The notes: a model not told the origin generated them from the sequence alone. Positions 47,178-59,660 are shown, numbered from the stretch's first letter. The stretch: 64,000 bases of DNA from Rhyzopertha dominica (GCA_025024175.1 QCXZ01000064.1:49745325-49809324), one strand, 5' to 3'. Translations and numbers: made by a program.

Positions 47178-47271
47178 GCTGTGTTGTCTACATCAGAACA
47201 ATTCGAGGACAGCTGTTTCGATCTATTAGATCTCTTCAGCTCGGCTATAGTTCCAATGTAGACAACACAGC
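47178..47271 (-). ncRNA. Hammerhead ribozyme in a long hairpin, inside intron 1 of the 47487 gene
   Basis: Minus strand, outside to inside: a perfect 16-bp outer stem (47271-47256 with 47193-47178), an asymmetric internal loop, CGAG/CUCG next to the core, CUGAAGA, stem II GAUCU-AAU-AGAUC, GAAA, self-complementary stem III CAGCUG, then UC. Every invariant hammerhead position (CUGANGA, GAAA, UH) is present. Predicted cleavage is 3' of GUC, between 47208 and 47207. Stem I is open-ended, so it is type I. The stem I internal loop facing loop II is placed for the usual tertiary contact. It lies about 27 bp downstream of the donor of the exon 47487-47299 and in the same orientation, so it would be transcribed in the pre-mRNA. 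It could instead be a remnant of a retrozyme or PLE. Confidence 0.85.
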
Positions 47272-47298
47272 ACAGAAGATTGTTTGTTATTTATTTAC

Positions 47299-47487
47299 AT
47301 GGGTGCTGGACCTATGCAGTATAGTGTCATTGGGAACTGCCGGCAAGGTAGTGTTCGTTTGAAACACCTTATCAATGGGGTTCTCTTCTAGACGCTCTAG
47401 CAATCCCAGACGTTTCGTTGGGGCGGCGTTCATGGGCTTGCCGGTGAATGTCGCTCCCTGAGATTGTTTGGATTTGCCTACTGACAT
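47299..47487 (-). CDS. First coding exon of an unrecognised gene
   Basis: The ATG at 47487 begins 63 codons in balanced codon use, MSVGKSKQSQGATFTGKPMN, then RLGLLERLEENPIDKVFQTN and ending HRSSTH, before a GTAAAT donor in phase 0. An in-frame stop follows shortly in the intron. Upstream on the same strand are AATGGCGG and a CCAAT box (AACCAATCAA) within about 40 bp, consistent with a promoter. The peptide is soluble with no signal sequence. I do not recognise it. Its intron contains the hammerhead at 47271-47178. Confidence 0.6.
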
Positions 47488-49378
47488 TATGAGAGTATCT
47501 TAGTTTTGATTGGTTCCGCCATTAAGTGTCAAGGTGTCAAGTTTGACATTGTTTAAAATGGGTATGTTGTAACATTTCGAGTTTGGAACTGTTTAGTCGC
47601 GGTTTAGTGTATTAAAATCTAATTTTGTTTATGTAATTTTGAGTTTTGATTATCACTGTAAAGGACAGATTGTGGTTCAAAGTGTGTATTTAAAGGTGAG
47701 TTTCATAAAACGTTATGTACTAGAGAGCAAAATAATCGACTTAGCAACATGCTCAAGCTTGGATAAAATGTGTGTCCACTCCAAGTAAAGTTCAATGCAG
47801 TGTTTGAATGGTTTTTTGTACCAATCACATAACCCAATTTAAGATGTTGTAATAGTTACTGGGTTGATTTTAGCCAACATCAACTTTAACAAAGGGAATG
47901 GGAGCCGACCCTTTGTATTTTTAGTTGGGGAATTTAATAACCAAAAACCGCATTCCTCTTAGATCAATTAGATAAATGATTGTATATAAAGTTTTCACGC
48001 CATCCTCAGTAATGACTAAAGCCAACAAAGCGGCTTATCAAGAAACTGTACCTATTTGTTTTGTTTTTTGACACTTTTAACTTAGACGCTTATTACAGAC
48101 CGCTATACATTTTGGGGGTATAAGTTAGACAAAATGACTAGCTGACTAGATGGCACTGAGGGCACCTGTCCTCCTATTCTCCTTTGCAAAATGACTAGAA
48201 TTCAACCAGTGTTCAATTTAAAATAAAGAAGTAGGTGTTCACTTCCAGTATAACCCGAAGTGCGCCGTGTTCAAAAATATTTTTAGGATATCTAGCACAA
48301 AAACCTGGATAACTTTATTGTATTTTCAACGCATATTGAGTTATGGAAGAAATGCATTAACTTGGCCCACCTTGTATAATAAAAAGGGGTAAGTGATAAA
48401 ACTGCTTAAATCTTAACTGGCATAAAAAAAGGCATTCATATGTTATTTACCTATAGCTCACACAATTCTTATTGTGAATACAATACAATAAGTAAGTGAC
48501 ATTTGAAAAGAGAGGTTTAGCATCTACTTGTTAAAGAACTTGAAATCTGGAAAAATTATAAGATTATATGAAATACAAAGATAGATGACTACCATAAATA
48601 CTAAAAACCCAAAATTAGCTTTCCATAAACTTTAGTTAGTGAACACAGACTACGTATTTTCAAATTGACAGAAAAAAAACAACTTATCGTAATAAAGCTG
48701 ACGGTAGCCAAAAATATCAAAATCTAACAAGCTGGAAAAGCGTAATCAATACGGAGATATAATATTTATGTGTACTGGAAACAAACTCCAAAAAGTTTCT
48801 TACCCAAACAAATCGCGATGAAAGGAATGCATTAATATTTTCCTCGTGCCTATACAGAAAGCAAGAGAGCTTTTGTTTGACCAAAACCCCAGAGATCGCG
48901 GAAGTTAGGCAGCAATACATAATAGAGTGTTACGGGAATGATTGCTGTAGGATAAATCCGGGACATAACAACAATTTCTGAAACGGCAAAGCAGCGNTTG
49001 CTAATGGAATGGTTTAAATCGCCTCTGTNNGCCTGCACGATTNTTTTCGTGGAACTCGAGAACTTTTAGGACGATTACTCAAACTTGTTTTGTTCTTGCA
49101 CAGCTNTTTGTGGATGTCGACATGTGCGGTTCTGTTGGTTGGTGAGATTCAGGATAAAACATTTTCACAGAGCCTTGTTTTGGTAGCAAGTAAAAAAAGT
49201 AGACGTAGAAGTAGAAGCCGTTTGTGGCGCTGTAATTAAGAAACGAAGTTGTGAGCATAAAAAGAGCAAAGCTTAAAAAATGCGATCCACTTGCATTTCA
49301 GGTGATAAGAGGGTCAGTAAATTTTTAATCGTCGCTAGGGTATTTATCAAACCCACAGTTATATTGCTTTAAAATAAA
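47488..49378. other. Promoter-side region and a DNA-transposon end
   Basis: The first 50 bp may be the promoter of the 47487 gene. At 48240-48385 a block ending (inverted) TATACAAGGTGGGCCAAGTT resembles one end of an insect MITE or DNA transposon whose partner end I did not find. Clusters of ambiguous bases lie near 48990-49110. No gene is supported. Confidence 0.35.
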
Positions 49379-49386
49379 GTTTCTAA

Positions 49387-50600
49387 CAGTGGCGGATCGT
49401 GATAAATTCTTTTGGGTCGGCAGTAGAAACTTTGGTCCACTCTAGTTGGTCAATATTATTTATTTATAAATTAGTAAATAATTTTGTATATACTCGTAGT
49501 TGTTGTTGTTTTTTACTTGCTACTTCTGTAAATGTTCATATCGCCGCATGTTAAAAAGATAGTTCATTTGGTAACAAATAGCCTAATCTGGCAACTAGCT
49601 TCATAATTTCAACGTTAAGCGTGCACCTGTACTGCGCCGGAGAGGAGAAGCCGATATATGTCGAGCCCAATCCGAAGATGTATTCGGAAGTCCGGCATTA
49701 AGCGATTATATGGGTATTGGTGCTTGCTTATTATGTTATTTTCTTTTTGTGTCAGATTCTTCAATGATTTCAGATTGACTAAATTTATAAGATGTATTTA
49801 ATTAATTCTGTTAAATGTTTGAAGGTATCTGCTTAAAATTGTTTATTTAAGAGGATAGCTCTTACAATAACCTTGGGAAAATAAAAAATTTCGAACATTC
49901 GGGTAGTTTTTCGTGATTGAAGTATTGAACTATATATATAATTGTTGTTCAATGTACATGTCAAAATTAATTTTCGGAATCCGACGATTATGAATGCCGG
50001 GCCTCCTTTATTAACTTCAATAAAAACATACATACGTAAAATTAAATTATGATTATAAAAAAAAACTGTAAGCATGTAAAGGGTGTCAATCAGATAATTT
50101 GTAATACTCAGTAGAAAACAGAACTATAATTGGTTGATTAAAAAAAAACTTGAAATAATTGAAATAAATGATGAAGTCCGTTTTAACGTTTTATGCTGTC
50201 TGCCGGACCCAAGCATATCCGAGTCTCGATTTTTGCCTAAGGATTCAATATGCGCGCAGGGTTGCGTCTTTGTTCAGCTCATAGGAAAACGATGCTATTG
50301 CTTCCTTATACGATGCGGTCTGCCGACCCAGCGCTTGGATCACGGACTTGGAGATGACAAACACATACACGGCCCAGCCACGGTTGCCGAGTAGCGTACA
50401 TTTTTCGGGATANCCCATAAAAATGTGATTTTGGCTAATTATTAACTTCATGGTAATGTAAAAAATACGCTCCAACTGTTTCAAGATATCTGAACATAAT
50501 AAAACAAAATATACATAAAAATACGAAAAAAAAATAATTTCTTCGATCAAAATTCTGGGTCGGCAGTGCCGACCCTGCCGACCCGGACGAGCCGCCACTG
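49387..50600. mobile_element. Non-autonomous hAT element with perfect 8-bp duplication
   Basis: The target-site duplication GTTTCTAA is exact at 49379-49386 and 50601-50608. Terminal repeats start CAGTGGCGGATCG and, inverted, CAGTGGCGGCTCG, with the shared subterminal GGGTCGGCAG. The 1,214-bp interior includes a GC-richer patch (50200-50400) with open frames on both strands but no transposase signature. Clean duplications suggest a moderately recent insertion, mobilised in trans. Confidence 0.88.
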
Positions 50601-50608
50601 GTTTCTAA

Positions 50609-51616
50609 TGTAGTTACACACAATGGTCATTTTAAAGTGTTACAAGGTAATATTTATGAACCTACTAACTTATACAAAGATTGTAATTTTGGGTGAAGTA
50701 ACAATACTGAATATCTATATTTCATATTATAAATAACCTCCTAATTATTACATCTTCTACAGGTGAGAGTAACTTTTAAATGTTAAATGTAAAGACGCAA
50801 TTTCCTTTTCAGAACTGAAATCTGCAGAGAAAAACACCTTGATGAACAAAACATAATTTAATGCCAATGTTAAATAGGAAGTTCGGTACCGATCATCGTG
50901 GTGAACGCACGTAACCAAGCTGTGCTCCGAGTTTTACACTTTTATTTCTGTGAAAAGTAAATCACCAACCTATATACCTAGTCAATACTGCACTGCCTTG
51001 TGTCAATGAACAGGTGTACACGCCCCCATTTACTCCGAGCGCAGCAACTAGTATTTGTTATACTGTAACAAAATCATAATCAGATAATAATTACGCAATA
51101 GTTTTTCCGGTGCAATTGAAATTGGCATCAAATTAAATAAACAGCACAGCTAGCGTAAATTTAAAACCAAACTTGTGCCGTAAAGCGAGCAGGTTTACCC
51201 AAGCTAGAAAAGACTTTGAAAATAAACATAAATCAGTATCCGAAATACATCGGTAGTTCTTAAAGTGAATAGGTCAACTGAAATAAGATTGAACGTCACA
51301 CCTCAAAAAGGCAGTAAAACAAGAACTTAGGTCAATTACAGTCTACATCGTTACAAAAAAATGAAAAACCATCCTTTATTTGTTTTCACCATTTCTTACG
51401 CTGTAGATTTGGTCACCCGTTTAAGCGCAACAGTGAGTCACTAAATAAGTGAAGCACTAGTAACACTAGTAAAACCCTAAGCATTCAGGACACCAAATGT
51501 ACCTAAATACCAATACTAATGGCACAATAGCGCAAAAACCTTATAAGAGAAAGAAGAAAATAAAAGTTCAAAGGTAGCTTGAAAGAAATTGTTCATGAGA
51601 CTGCGACAAAAAAAAT
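50609..51616. other. AT-rich DNA, nothing supported
   Basis: No coding or structural feature seen. Confidence 0.45.
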
Positions 51617-51770
51617 ACAGTGTTTCTATAGGTAATTCATGCAACGAGGGCGGCAGCGGCAATGATTTCTGAATTCACAGTATACTGTCAGCTGTCTTGT
51701 ACTGTACTGAAGATTACAGATAATAAAATTGATGGTTTTATAAAGATTTTCTAGCAATTTACAGCTATAT
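51617..51770 (+). repeat. MITE family copy 4 (left end)
   Basis: ACAGTGTTTCTATAGGTAATTCATGCAAC corresponds to the family terminus, in two blocks, and the following sequence parallels the copy at 5943 up to TTGATGG(T/C)TTTATAAAGATTTT. Its right end was not found. Confidence 0.45.
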
Positions 51771-53229
51771 TTCCCTTTCAAAGGTAAGTAATAACAATAA
51801 TTTGACTGTACGCAGCTACACAACATTAACATTACTTTAATATACACAAAAAGGTCCGTCATAAGCCTCTTTTGTGGTGGTCACCTCCTTTCAGACATGG
51901 CTTTATAAATTTAACTATTTTCCATAAATTTGAAAGCCTACGCAGTCAACCTCAGTCTTTTTCCCTATCTTTCCACTTCTTTTGTAACTAGCGTTGCACC
52001 TAACCTACGTCAAGAATTGTTTGAACAAGTGGATTTTGTCATTAGCTTCAACAATAGGTTACTGAAAACAATTAAGTAGAAAACATTTTTTTTCTAGCAA
52101 AGCTAATTTTACAAACCAATAACATATGTACAAAGGATTGTAATTAAAATGATACATAACAAACTAGTAATTTTAAAAAATAACTGATTATCATGGCGGT
52201 CTGTTATAAATAACACATGTTATTGTTAATCTCTTTAAACGTTCAATCATTCAGCTTATTATTGTGAAAGAACTTTGGTAAATTTGCCATCAGGCTGGAT
52301 ACACATTCAATATAGCCAATCACAAACCTAAAAAAGCACCACAGACATTTAGAAATACGGCAGCAGCTTTTAACGTTCAAAACATTAATTTCGATTTAAA
52401 AAAAAAGCTCGAGTCGCGCAATCAACAGCGTGGCAAAACCGCCCCAGAGACAAAGCAAAGGCGCGTCGCGTTTATTCATAAATGAACTTAAATGACCAGA
52501 ATGTTTGGTCTGCAGCACAGAGGTATTAAAACAATTAAACTAGTTTGAGCTTCATGTTGCAGTTTAATGCATGCAGGTGCTCTCCTTAACGAGTCATGTC
52601 ATTTTTAACGCTAACGATTATATATAACTAGAAAAACACTAACAAATTGACTCTACCATAGATTAATTAAGATTAATTTATCTATGACTCTACTAAGCAC
52701 AGAAGTTGATTAGAACGTGGACAAGGTCAACCCTAATTTATTAAAATCATGTACTGGGCTGTTGAACCGACAATAAAATCAAGTACAATAGTGTGTTCTT
52801 AATCTTAGTAGCATAGTTTTAGCGGGAGTTAAGTAATTTTACATAAGATACACGATGTGTTGTTCTGAGGAAAAAATAACTACATTCTGCAGCCTCATTT
52901 TCACTTTTTCAACTCTTCTCTGCATGTACTGAATAAACTTTATTTTGCCTTGTACCTAAAAAATAAAATTCAAACATAGTAAGTTTAAAATTGACAAAAG
53001 CTTATTGCAATCACAACGAACGTTACTTTCCGTTATTCGCTTTCGTATAGTAGCACATTATCATCAATTGGGCATTTGAATTCATGTTAAAATGTACATG
53101 TGGAGAACCCTTGTTGCGTTTTCTACGCTTTCAAATAATCTAGTAATCCTACCATACCAATTTTCGAATATTATACCAAAAGCCAGAGTGACACCTTGAC
53201 ATCCATTTGGTATATGTGGAACTTATGAT
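51771..53229. other. AT-rich DNA, nothing supported
   Basis: A slightly GC-rich patch near 52410-52470 contains no frame. No RNA or repeat structure was seen. Confidence 0.4.
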
Positions 53230-53710
53230 TGGTGAAAAGGGTAGATGAAAAAGAACTGATATACTTCTCTACCAATGCTGTACATTTGGAGGAAGCATTG
53301 CTAGCATACCTCAAAAGATTTTTAGTCCACAGGGGTTTATGTTTCATGATGTTTACACAAATGGAAGCCATTCTCAAATCTAGACCAATAATCTTCCTAT
53401 TCCACCGTCTATTATAACTTCCTTATTCCAGGTCATTTCAGAATAGGTCTAGTCCAAGCGCTACACTACCAGTGAATTATCTAAGGCGTTTTGGTTTAAT
53501 GGAGCAACTACGAAAGCTATTTTGGGAAAAATTTCGTATTAACTTCATCTGGGCCAGTTGCCAGTTGGTTGTAATGCAACATTACACACCACCTACAACG
53601 TGGCGAAATTGCTGAAACCCATCCCGGAAATAATGGAATTGTTACAGTAGAGTATATGAAAACATCCCCGGGTCATTAAAGCAACAATACACGGATGCGT
53701 TTAAAGTCTT
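53230..53710 (+). pseudogene. BEL/Pao retrotransposon integrase relic
   Basis: STNAVHLEEALLAYLKRFLV then HRG matches the BEL/Pao integrase pattern T.AVHLE..........ALRRF..RRG. After a deletion, FTQMEAILKSRPI matches the later L.Q.EA.LNSRPL segment. LRKLFWEKF corresponds to the Q.FW.RW region, and GEIAETHPGNNGIVTVEYMK to the G.I.E.HPG.DG.VR..... C-terminal segment. These pieces are in different frames, so the copy is dead. No LTRs or other pol domains are present. Confidence 0.7.
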
Positions 53711-53779
53711 GTTTGCTGAGGAATATTACACCTCTTGTATTCTGATTCTTCACAAAGTCTTATGATTTATTGTTTTCCA

Positions 53780-54420
53780 CTCCGGCTTTCCAGTCAGATA
53801 TTCCTAGTCTTCTAATGTCTTTATCTGTCCACCCCATGATTTTTTCGCTCTTCCATTCCTCCATGGCCAGAGTGTCATCTATTGCCTTATTATTTTTACA
53901 ATTTTCGTTGAATGTTTGTTCTTAACCTGTCCTGTTTATTTCAGATGTTAGTTGTGATTTTAGAACCTTGTGACGACTTCTCAAAATTTATACTCTATGA
54001 CTGTGTTGGTTTTTAGTCATCTTTCTTCATGTTCTGCTAGGTTCAGTCTTAGTATGCGTTCTGTATATTTTACTTTCTATTTTCAGGTCTTTTCCGTCCT
54101 TTTTATTTAATACTGACTATGCGTTTTATTAGAGTTTCGTAAATCATTATCGTTGTTTCTTGACAATTTCGATGTTTTTTAAAAGGTTTCTGAGTTTCTA
54201 TGGTAGCACTGCTACCTTTTGAAGATACTTCTTTACCCCTATCTTTTCATGCTTGCCTGTTTGTCGAAAAATGAAAGACAAAACTGTTTCTAATTCGTGC
54301 TTTTGCGTGTTGTAGTGTTTCTCTATAGTATTTTCTTTTCCTCCTACTTTCATATACTAGTTCTGATTTTCATTACAAATTGTTGGCCTTCTGTCTTTAT
54401 TTTTTTGCTGTTAACCTATA
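53780..54420 (-). pseudogene. Unidentified decayed coding relic
   Basis: The minus strand has broken frames that include MEEWKSEKIMGWTDKDIRRL, then GISDWK, with balanced codon use (53870-53775) and many stops upstream. This resembles a retroelement tail, but I cannot name the family. Confidence 0.25.
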
Positions 54421-54447
54421 TGGGTTTATCTTATCTTAATAATACAT

Positions 54448-54478
54448 TATTAAATTAAATTAAATTAAATTAAATTAA
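54448..54478. repeat. (AATTA)n pentanucleotide repeat
   Basis: Six near-perfect ATTAA units in tandem. Confidence 0.85.
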
Positions 54479-56139
54479 CAAGTTCTTCATTGCTTATGAT
54501 ATTTTTTTTTCTAGATTATTTGTTTTAGGATTCATCGACCGTTTATCTGGCCTAAAACTATTCCGATATTCGCTCAAGAGATCGGGTGCCTGCAAAAATG
54601 AGAGTACCAAATGTCGGTTTCTTATGTTAAGAATTGAAACCTTACAAACAAGCTTTTTACCTTTCGTCAACGTAGGTATATAGTTAGTATGAGGTATAAT
54701 TACAGAGCCAAAATTAATACCGCCCACATTTTGCAGTAGTTCTGGAAATAGTATTCATACATAAAACTAAACGCGTACGAGGGAGCACCCTGTACATAAC
54801 TTTCATGCAGCATATCCTTGAAAGATCCTAGGGAATGCAAGGTCTTGTATATTAGACGTCAGCAACGAAGGATTCATTTATTCTCCATATCTGTCGAAGC
54901 TTCATCCGTCCGAATTTTCCTTTCCATTAGAGCATGATTTATCGTTGCAGATCTACATCTCTGCCGCTGGAAACGCGCAAAATGTATTAAAACAAATGTC
55001 GCTTGGAGAAATCATAGAGAAAAATTCTGTCGCTGGAAGAAAGGATGCTGCTGTGATAATTCTTTTTGCACATACAATCATAAGCAGTTATTCTTTGAAT
55101 AACTTTTTAATTTCTTGGTTATGGAGGTTAGTTTCATACATATTTAAGTTAATCGCTGTTTGCTGGTAGTACAAAAATATCACATTGTATTGCAAAAGCA
55201 ATTACTAATCTGTAAACTTTTATAGCCTCGGACAGGTACTACAAAACAAAAAAAAACACTTGATCATCAGAATTTCAATTTTACGACCTGAAGACTAGAA
55301 CTAGCGGTTACCTCTAGAGAACTGTTTCTGATCTAGTCTAACGCTTCAATAACGCAAGAAACTGCACTAAACTTACAAAGACGATCTTTATGCATAATGT
55401 TTGAACATATGACTAGAACTTCGATCAACTAGGTTAATTATGCCAAAGACTTTACACTTCATTCATTTAAGGAGGATCTACCCCGCAAACGAAACTCGGC
55501 TTTGAACTAAACCAAACAATTTTTAACTACGTACCAAATAAAAATGGAAAACGTCAGCGCTATCTCTGTTTCAGTCCAACTACTCAGCACTTGCTATAGG
55601 CAAATAAGCCCCAAGTGGAGCCGCTGACCTAGGAGGCTGCAGATCATATCCTTTAACTGTGTGAGATTGATTTTTTTCGTTAAAAGAACATCGAGGCCGA
55701 AATACTTGATCTTCACAAATATAATTTCATTTCCATTCTAGCTGGAGTATATTGGATTCTGAATAACAAATAACTTCATTATTGGATGAAAGCACATAGT
55801 ATGAATAGGATGGAGAGCTTTCCAATACCATTTACCTTCATTCTAAGACTTCGGGGTTACTTTCAATGGTAAAGGCTTACACATAAGTCCTTTACTTATG
55901 ATATTTCATATCAGGCAACTAAAGTCTAAATATATGGTTTTTATGTTATGCAAGTTACATTAGAATCAGAGGTACGAACATTACTGATCACTGTGGCAGA
56001 TTTAGTTAGTAATACGAATATTTTATAAAACTATTAATTACAATGCACAATTATATGTTTTCATATGACGCTTCTTCTTATAAAAATAATCGTAATTTCA
56101 TTAAAACTAGCTTGGAAGCAAAATAATTGTTTTTAATGT
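54479..56139. other. No supported feature
   Basis: A possible exon at 54952-55121 (acceptor ATCGTTGCAG, donor GTTAGT) encodes an unrecognisable peptide and was not called. The rest is AT-rich DNA. Confidence 0.35.
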
Positions 56140-56240
56140 GATTTATGATTTGTCAGATAATTCATCGTTTCGACCTAATGGCCATTCTCAAAGAGTATCA
56201 AGCGTATGCTAAGCTCAAGTGTGCAGAAGTTTGTCTACTA
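56140..56240 (-). mobile_element. Solo Penelope-like terminal motif
   Basis: The minus strand reads TTTGAGAAT, GGCC-ATTA-GGTC, GAAACGATG, the same hairpin-GAAAC pattern as the ends of the PLE copies at 150 and 23403. No coding sequence is attached. Confidence 0.4.
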
Positions 56241-56344
56241 CTTTTACAGGAGTTGTAAAATATAGTTAATTGCCATATCCCATTATCATTAACATATATA
56301 TTGTCAATAATGTTCCTATAAAAATTAGTTATAATTCCAACGAA

Positions 56345-58340
56345 TGATGGTAATGATTTGATAGTAAGTCGGCATTTAGTAAGTTCAATACGTTATCAGA
56401 CGTTATTAATACAAAATATAGCATCTAGCCGAACTATAAAATGTTTAAAGAAGGTACGTCTGAGAGAAAGTTAAATAAAACTAATTCAAGAGAGTGCAAG
56501 TCTAAGTCTTATATCTGTGAGTACATTGATTATATTTCTTAATATAACTAAAGAAAATCAACGAAGTTGCGCTCAAGCTATTTGCAGAAGCATTACATGT
56601 TTTCTGTGAACGAATAATACGATGAATAAACCCAGAAAATTCATTGGCTTAAATAGGAGAAGTTACATAACTCCATGTCTTGTATTGCTGCAGGCAGGCG
56701 AATCAAATCTATTACTCTACGATCAGTAAATACTTTGATGGTATGCTGCTCCCCTTTGATAGATGCATTTGCAGATGCATGCAGCATTTGAATAAAAACT
56801 AATGAGTATTAAAAATCTATACTTATAAGCTTGCAGAAAAAACATCAACGTATACGTAAGCAAGCTCTGGTTTCAAATACACCTGAACAAAACAGTTTAG
56901 TCCTCATCACATCTCAGATTGTACACTTTCTACGGAAGAGCATCAACATTGTTTATGTTCTTTTCCGATCAACTGCAGATCCTATCTGTAGAACCACCAG
57001 CAGTGTTTTAGTAGCATGTAGTTAATTGTCACTAAATTAGCATTTGGTATGTCAATATACATTATCACACGTTATTATTACAAAATATAGCAAGTAATAG
57101 TTCCTTGAATGAAACCGTTAGCTGCATTGATTCATATATCAATAAATGAAAACCATAACTGGATATGATCTGCAGTAAAGTGTGGTTTCGTTACTGCTCA
57201 ACGTTAAAATCATCTAAATTATAATTAGGACAAAGCAGGCAAAATGAGTGTAAACAACGTAAAATCAATATTACTAGGGAGTATCGATACCTAATTGTCC
57301 CAGAAAGTTTCTACGTTAATGAAATTGATATGGTTCATATGGTTACAGCAACCGTCTCTACAAGACCAACGGTGATTAAATATAATAGCCCAGACAACCT
57401 CAAAAAAACAATGTATTGCTGAAATTTTGCGCAGATATTCCTTGGTAATCCCATTTACAAAACTTCTACAGTTCTCACCTCTGAGGTGTTGGCGTTAATG
57501 TTTTTTTCTAATCTATATTATTTGTTAATGTGTTCCTCAAATTTGCTTTTAATACTTGGCCTTATTTTTTAATACCATCCCGAGAAAAAGTATACTAGAA
57601 CCCATCTGTGACCAACTTATATATAATGTATACATATAATATAATTGTAGTTGTAGTTGTAGTTGCACTCAAACATACAGAAGCATTACATATTTTTCTT
57701 ATAAACGTTTCTAATCTACAAATGAGACCGTAATCATCTCTTAGCAACATTGGCTGAACAGGTATCCCTACCACGCTTTGGTAATGACAATAATTTCATT
57801 CAATTTTACAGAAAAATAGCCTACAGTTGGTCCAATTCCTTTTGCATGTGAAATGCTATACTGAGTAAAACTATGGCAATTGAAGTACCGTGCAGCCTAT
57901 TTAAATAATTTATTACACTAGTTTCCAGCAAAATTAATTAGCTTAAATAACTGGATGATAATTTCTATGTTGCTGTAGCCAGACGAGCAAAATATATTTC
58001 CCCAATAAGGTCAGTAAGCACTTTTGTGGTATCTTTCGCCCTTACAGTTAAGTACGTTCAACAACTGTATTGAATGGAATAAGCCTTAAAAACCTATACT
58101 TGAAAAAGAATAAAATGTCTTTACACCAGTTCTACCTGTGTGGAAACATGATTATAGCAGTTTGATTCCTAACCCATTTCAGACGGAAGACAGTGTGACG
58201 ATTCATATCCTCCATTCAGACCAACTGCAGACCCCTGGTTTTCTGCGACTACCCTTAAGAGTAATGGTAAAGCTAACAACCTCTCGACAACCATTTCTAA
58301 AACCACCAGTAGTGTAGCAGATGTCACCAACGCTATTTCC
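56345..58340. repeat. Diverged locally repeated block
   Basis: Ordered similarities recur at about 1.28 kb (CTTAAATA..GG..; TCAGTAA(A/G)..CTTTG(A/T)(T/G)GGTAT; CCTATACTT; ATCAACTGCAGA(T/C)CC against CCAACTGCAGACCC) and a shorter one at about 660 bp (CGTTATTA.TACAAAATATAGCA). It looks like an old tandem duplication of non-coding or relic DNA. Identity is low and was judged by eye. Confidence 0.35.
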
Positions 58341-58486
58341 AAAGGATTTTAGAAATGCCAAAACGAAAATTCGGAAAAAGAAGGCAGGATAAAAGAGAAT
58401 GAGAATAACCAAAAGTACGAACTAGGAAGGTACTGATATTTAGTTCAGATCGTATATAGGCAAATTTGATACATACAGGGATGTAC

Positions 58487-59660
58487 AGGGTGAATTTTTT
58501 TTGTTTAGCATGGAGATTTCGGAAACTAGCAGAGATACAAGGAAGGTTAAATGAAGAAAGATTTGCAGTTTTATTAATTTAATTTAATAAACCTTTTGGA
58601 TTTTTTTTTAAATTGATGGGTTACTAGATATTTTGGCGATAGGTCTTATTCCTCTAAGCTCACTACTATTTTTTACTTTGCATAAAGAATAAATACAAAA
58701 GTTGTAGAAAATGATGCTCTCGAATCAGATAATGTCATTAATTCTTGAAAGCTGTTATTTTAGAGCTATGACATTAATTTTTTCCAAACAGCATGTTTAA
58801 GCTTCCCCTGATTTTAATCTAATTAGCCATGTAAAAATGAAATACTTTGGACTTAAATTTTGCAAAGAAAGACATTTCAAAAACTTTTGATGAATTGATT
58901 GAATTATGTTTTTGTACGATGCACGCATATTGCACCGTTTCAAAAAGAGTGTGTAGCTTTTCTAATAAAACGCCTGTCGATTCATATGAAAGCTCCTTCA
59001 ACGGCTTCTCTAAGGTCTCTATCTGGATAAAACGTGTTTTTTCTTAGCAGTCTTACAACGTGTGCTGTGTTGTTTGCTGTTGTTGCTTTGTTTCTGCAGC
59101 TTCATTTATGTAATTTGAAGTGTCCTTTGGTTTATTGAATGAGACATATATTCCCAAATTATCATGTAATCTCTTAAATGCAGGCAAACGTTCAAAATAT
59201 GCTGTTCAGCTTTGATAGCGTTTAAATGAAAATCGATAATATCGCGCTTTTGCAAGTTTGAGTAATTCATTCCCAAAAAAGACTTTTTTAGCTAAATGTC
59301 AAAGTATAAAGGACTGACAGATGGACATCTCCATGGCCAACTATGTTAAAATCATAATAAAACAGAAAACTGGTCATAACATTTACATTTTTTTTAATAT
59401 TCATATTAAGCTTTGCTCTATGGGAAGCTCAAAAATGCAAATCTTTGAAACCATAGCCAACTAAAAATAGCAACGCTAACAGAACGAGATGCGAGATGTG
59501 TTCACTTTTAAATATCTAGTAAACCGTTAACTTTTTCAAAACTCCAGTAAGTGCTTAAATTAGGTTCACAAAACTGGCAATCGTTTTCCATTTAACATTC
59601 CTTCTATCTCCGTTAGTTTCCCTATGCTAAACATCCAAGAAAACTCATCATGTATAGTTG
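58487..59660. mobile_element. DNA element with about 50-bp terminal inverted repeats
   Basis: The left TTTAGCATGGAGATTTCGGA, then AACTAGCAGAGATACAAGGA, and the inverted right TTTAGCATAGGGAAACTAAC, then GGAGATAGAAGGAATG, form a clear imperfect inverted repeat around about 1.15 kb. The outer ends (ACAGGGTGAATTTT on the left) resemble insect MITE termini. The interior has no recognisable transposase; frames at 58819-59047 are chance-like. Confidence 0.6.

Noticed and set aside
50134..50598. Overlapping frames of 86 (+) and 117 (-) codons
   Set aside because: They lie inside a non-autonomous hAT element, lack transposase motifs and overlap on opposite strands; at most one could be real and neither is supported.
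54952..55121. Possible plus-strand exon (AG acceptor, GTTAGT donor, open frame)
   Set aside because: Weak pyrimidine tract, non-consensus donor and an unrecognisable peptide; could easily be chance.
55290..55315. CTGAAGA followed by CTAG-AA-CTAG
   Set aside because: The stem is present but the required GAAA box is absent (CGGTT instead).
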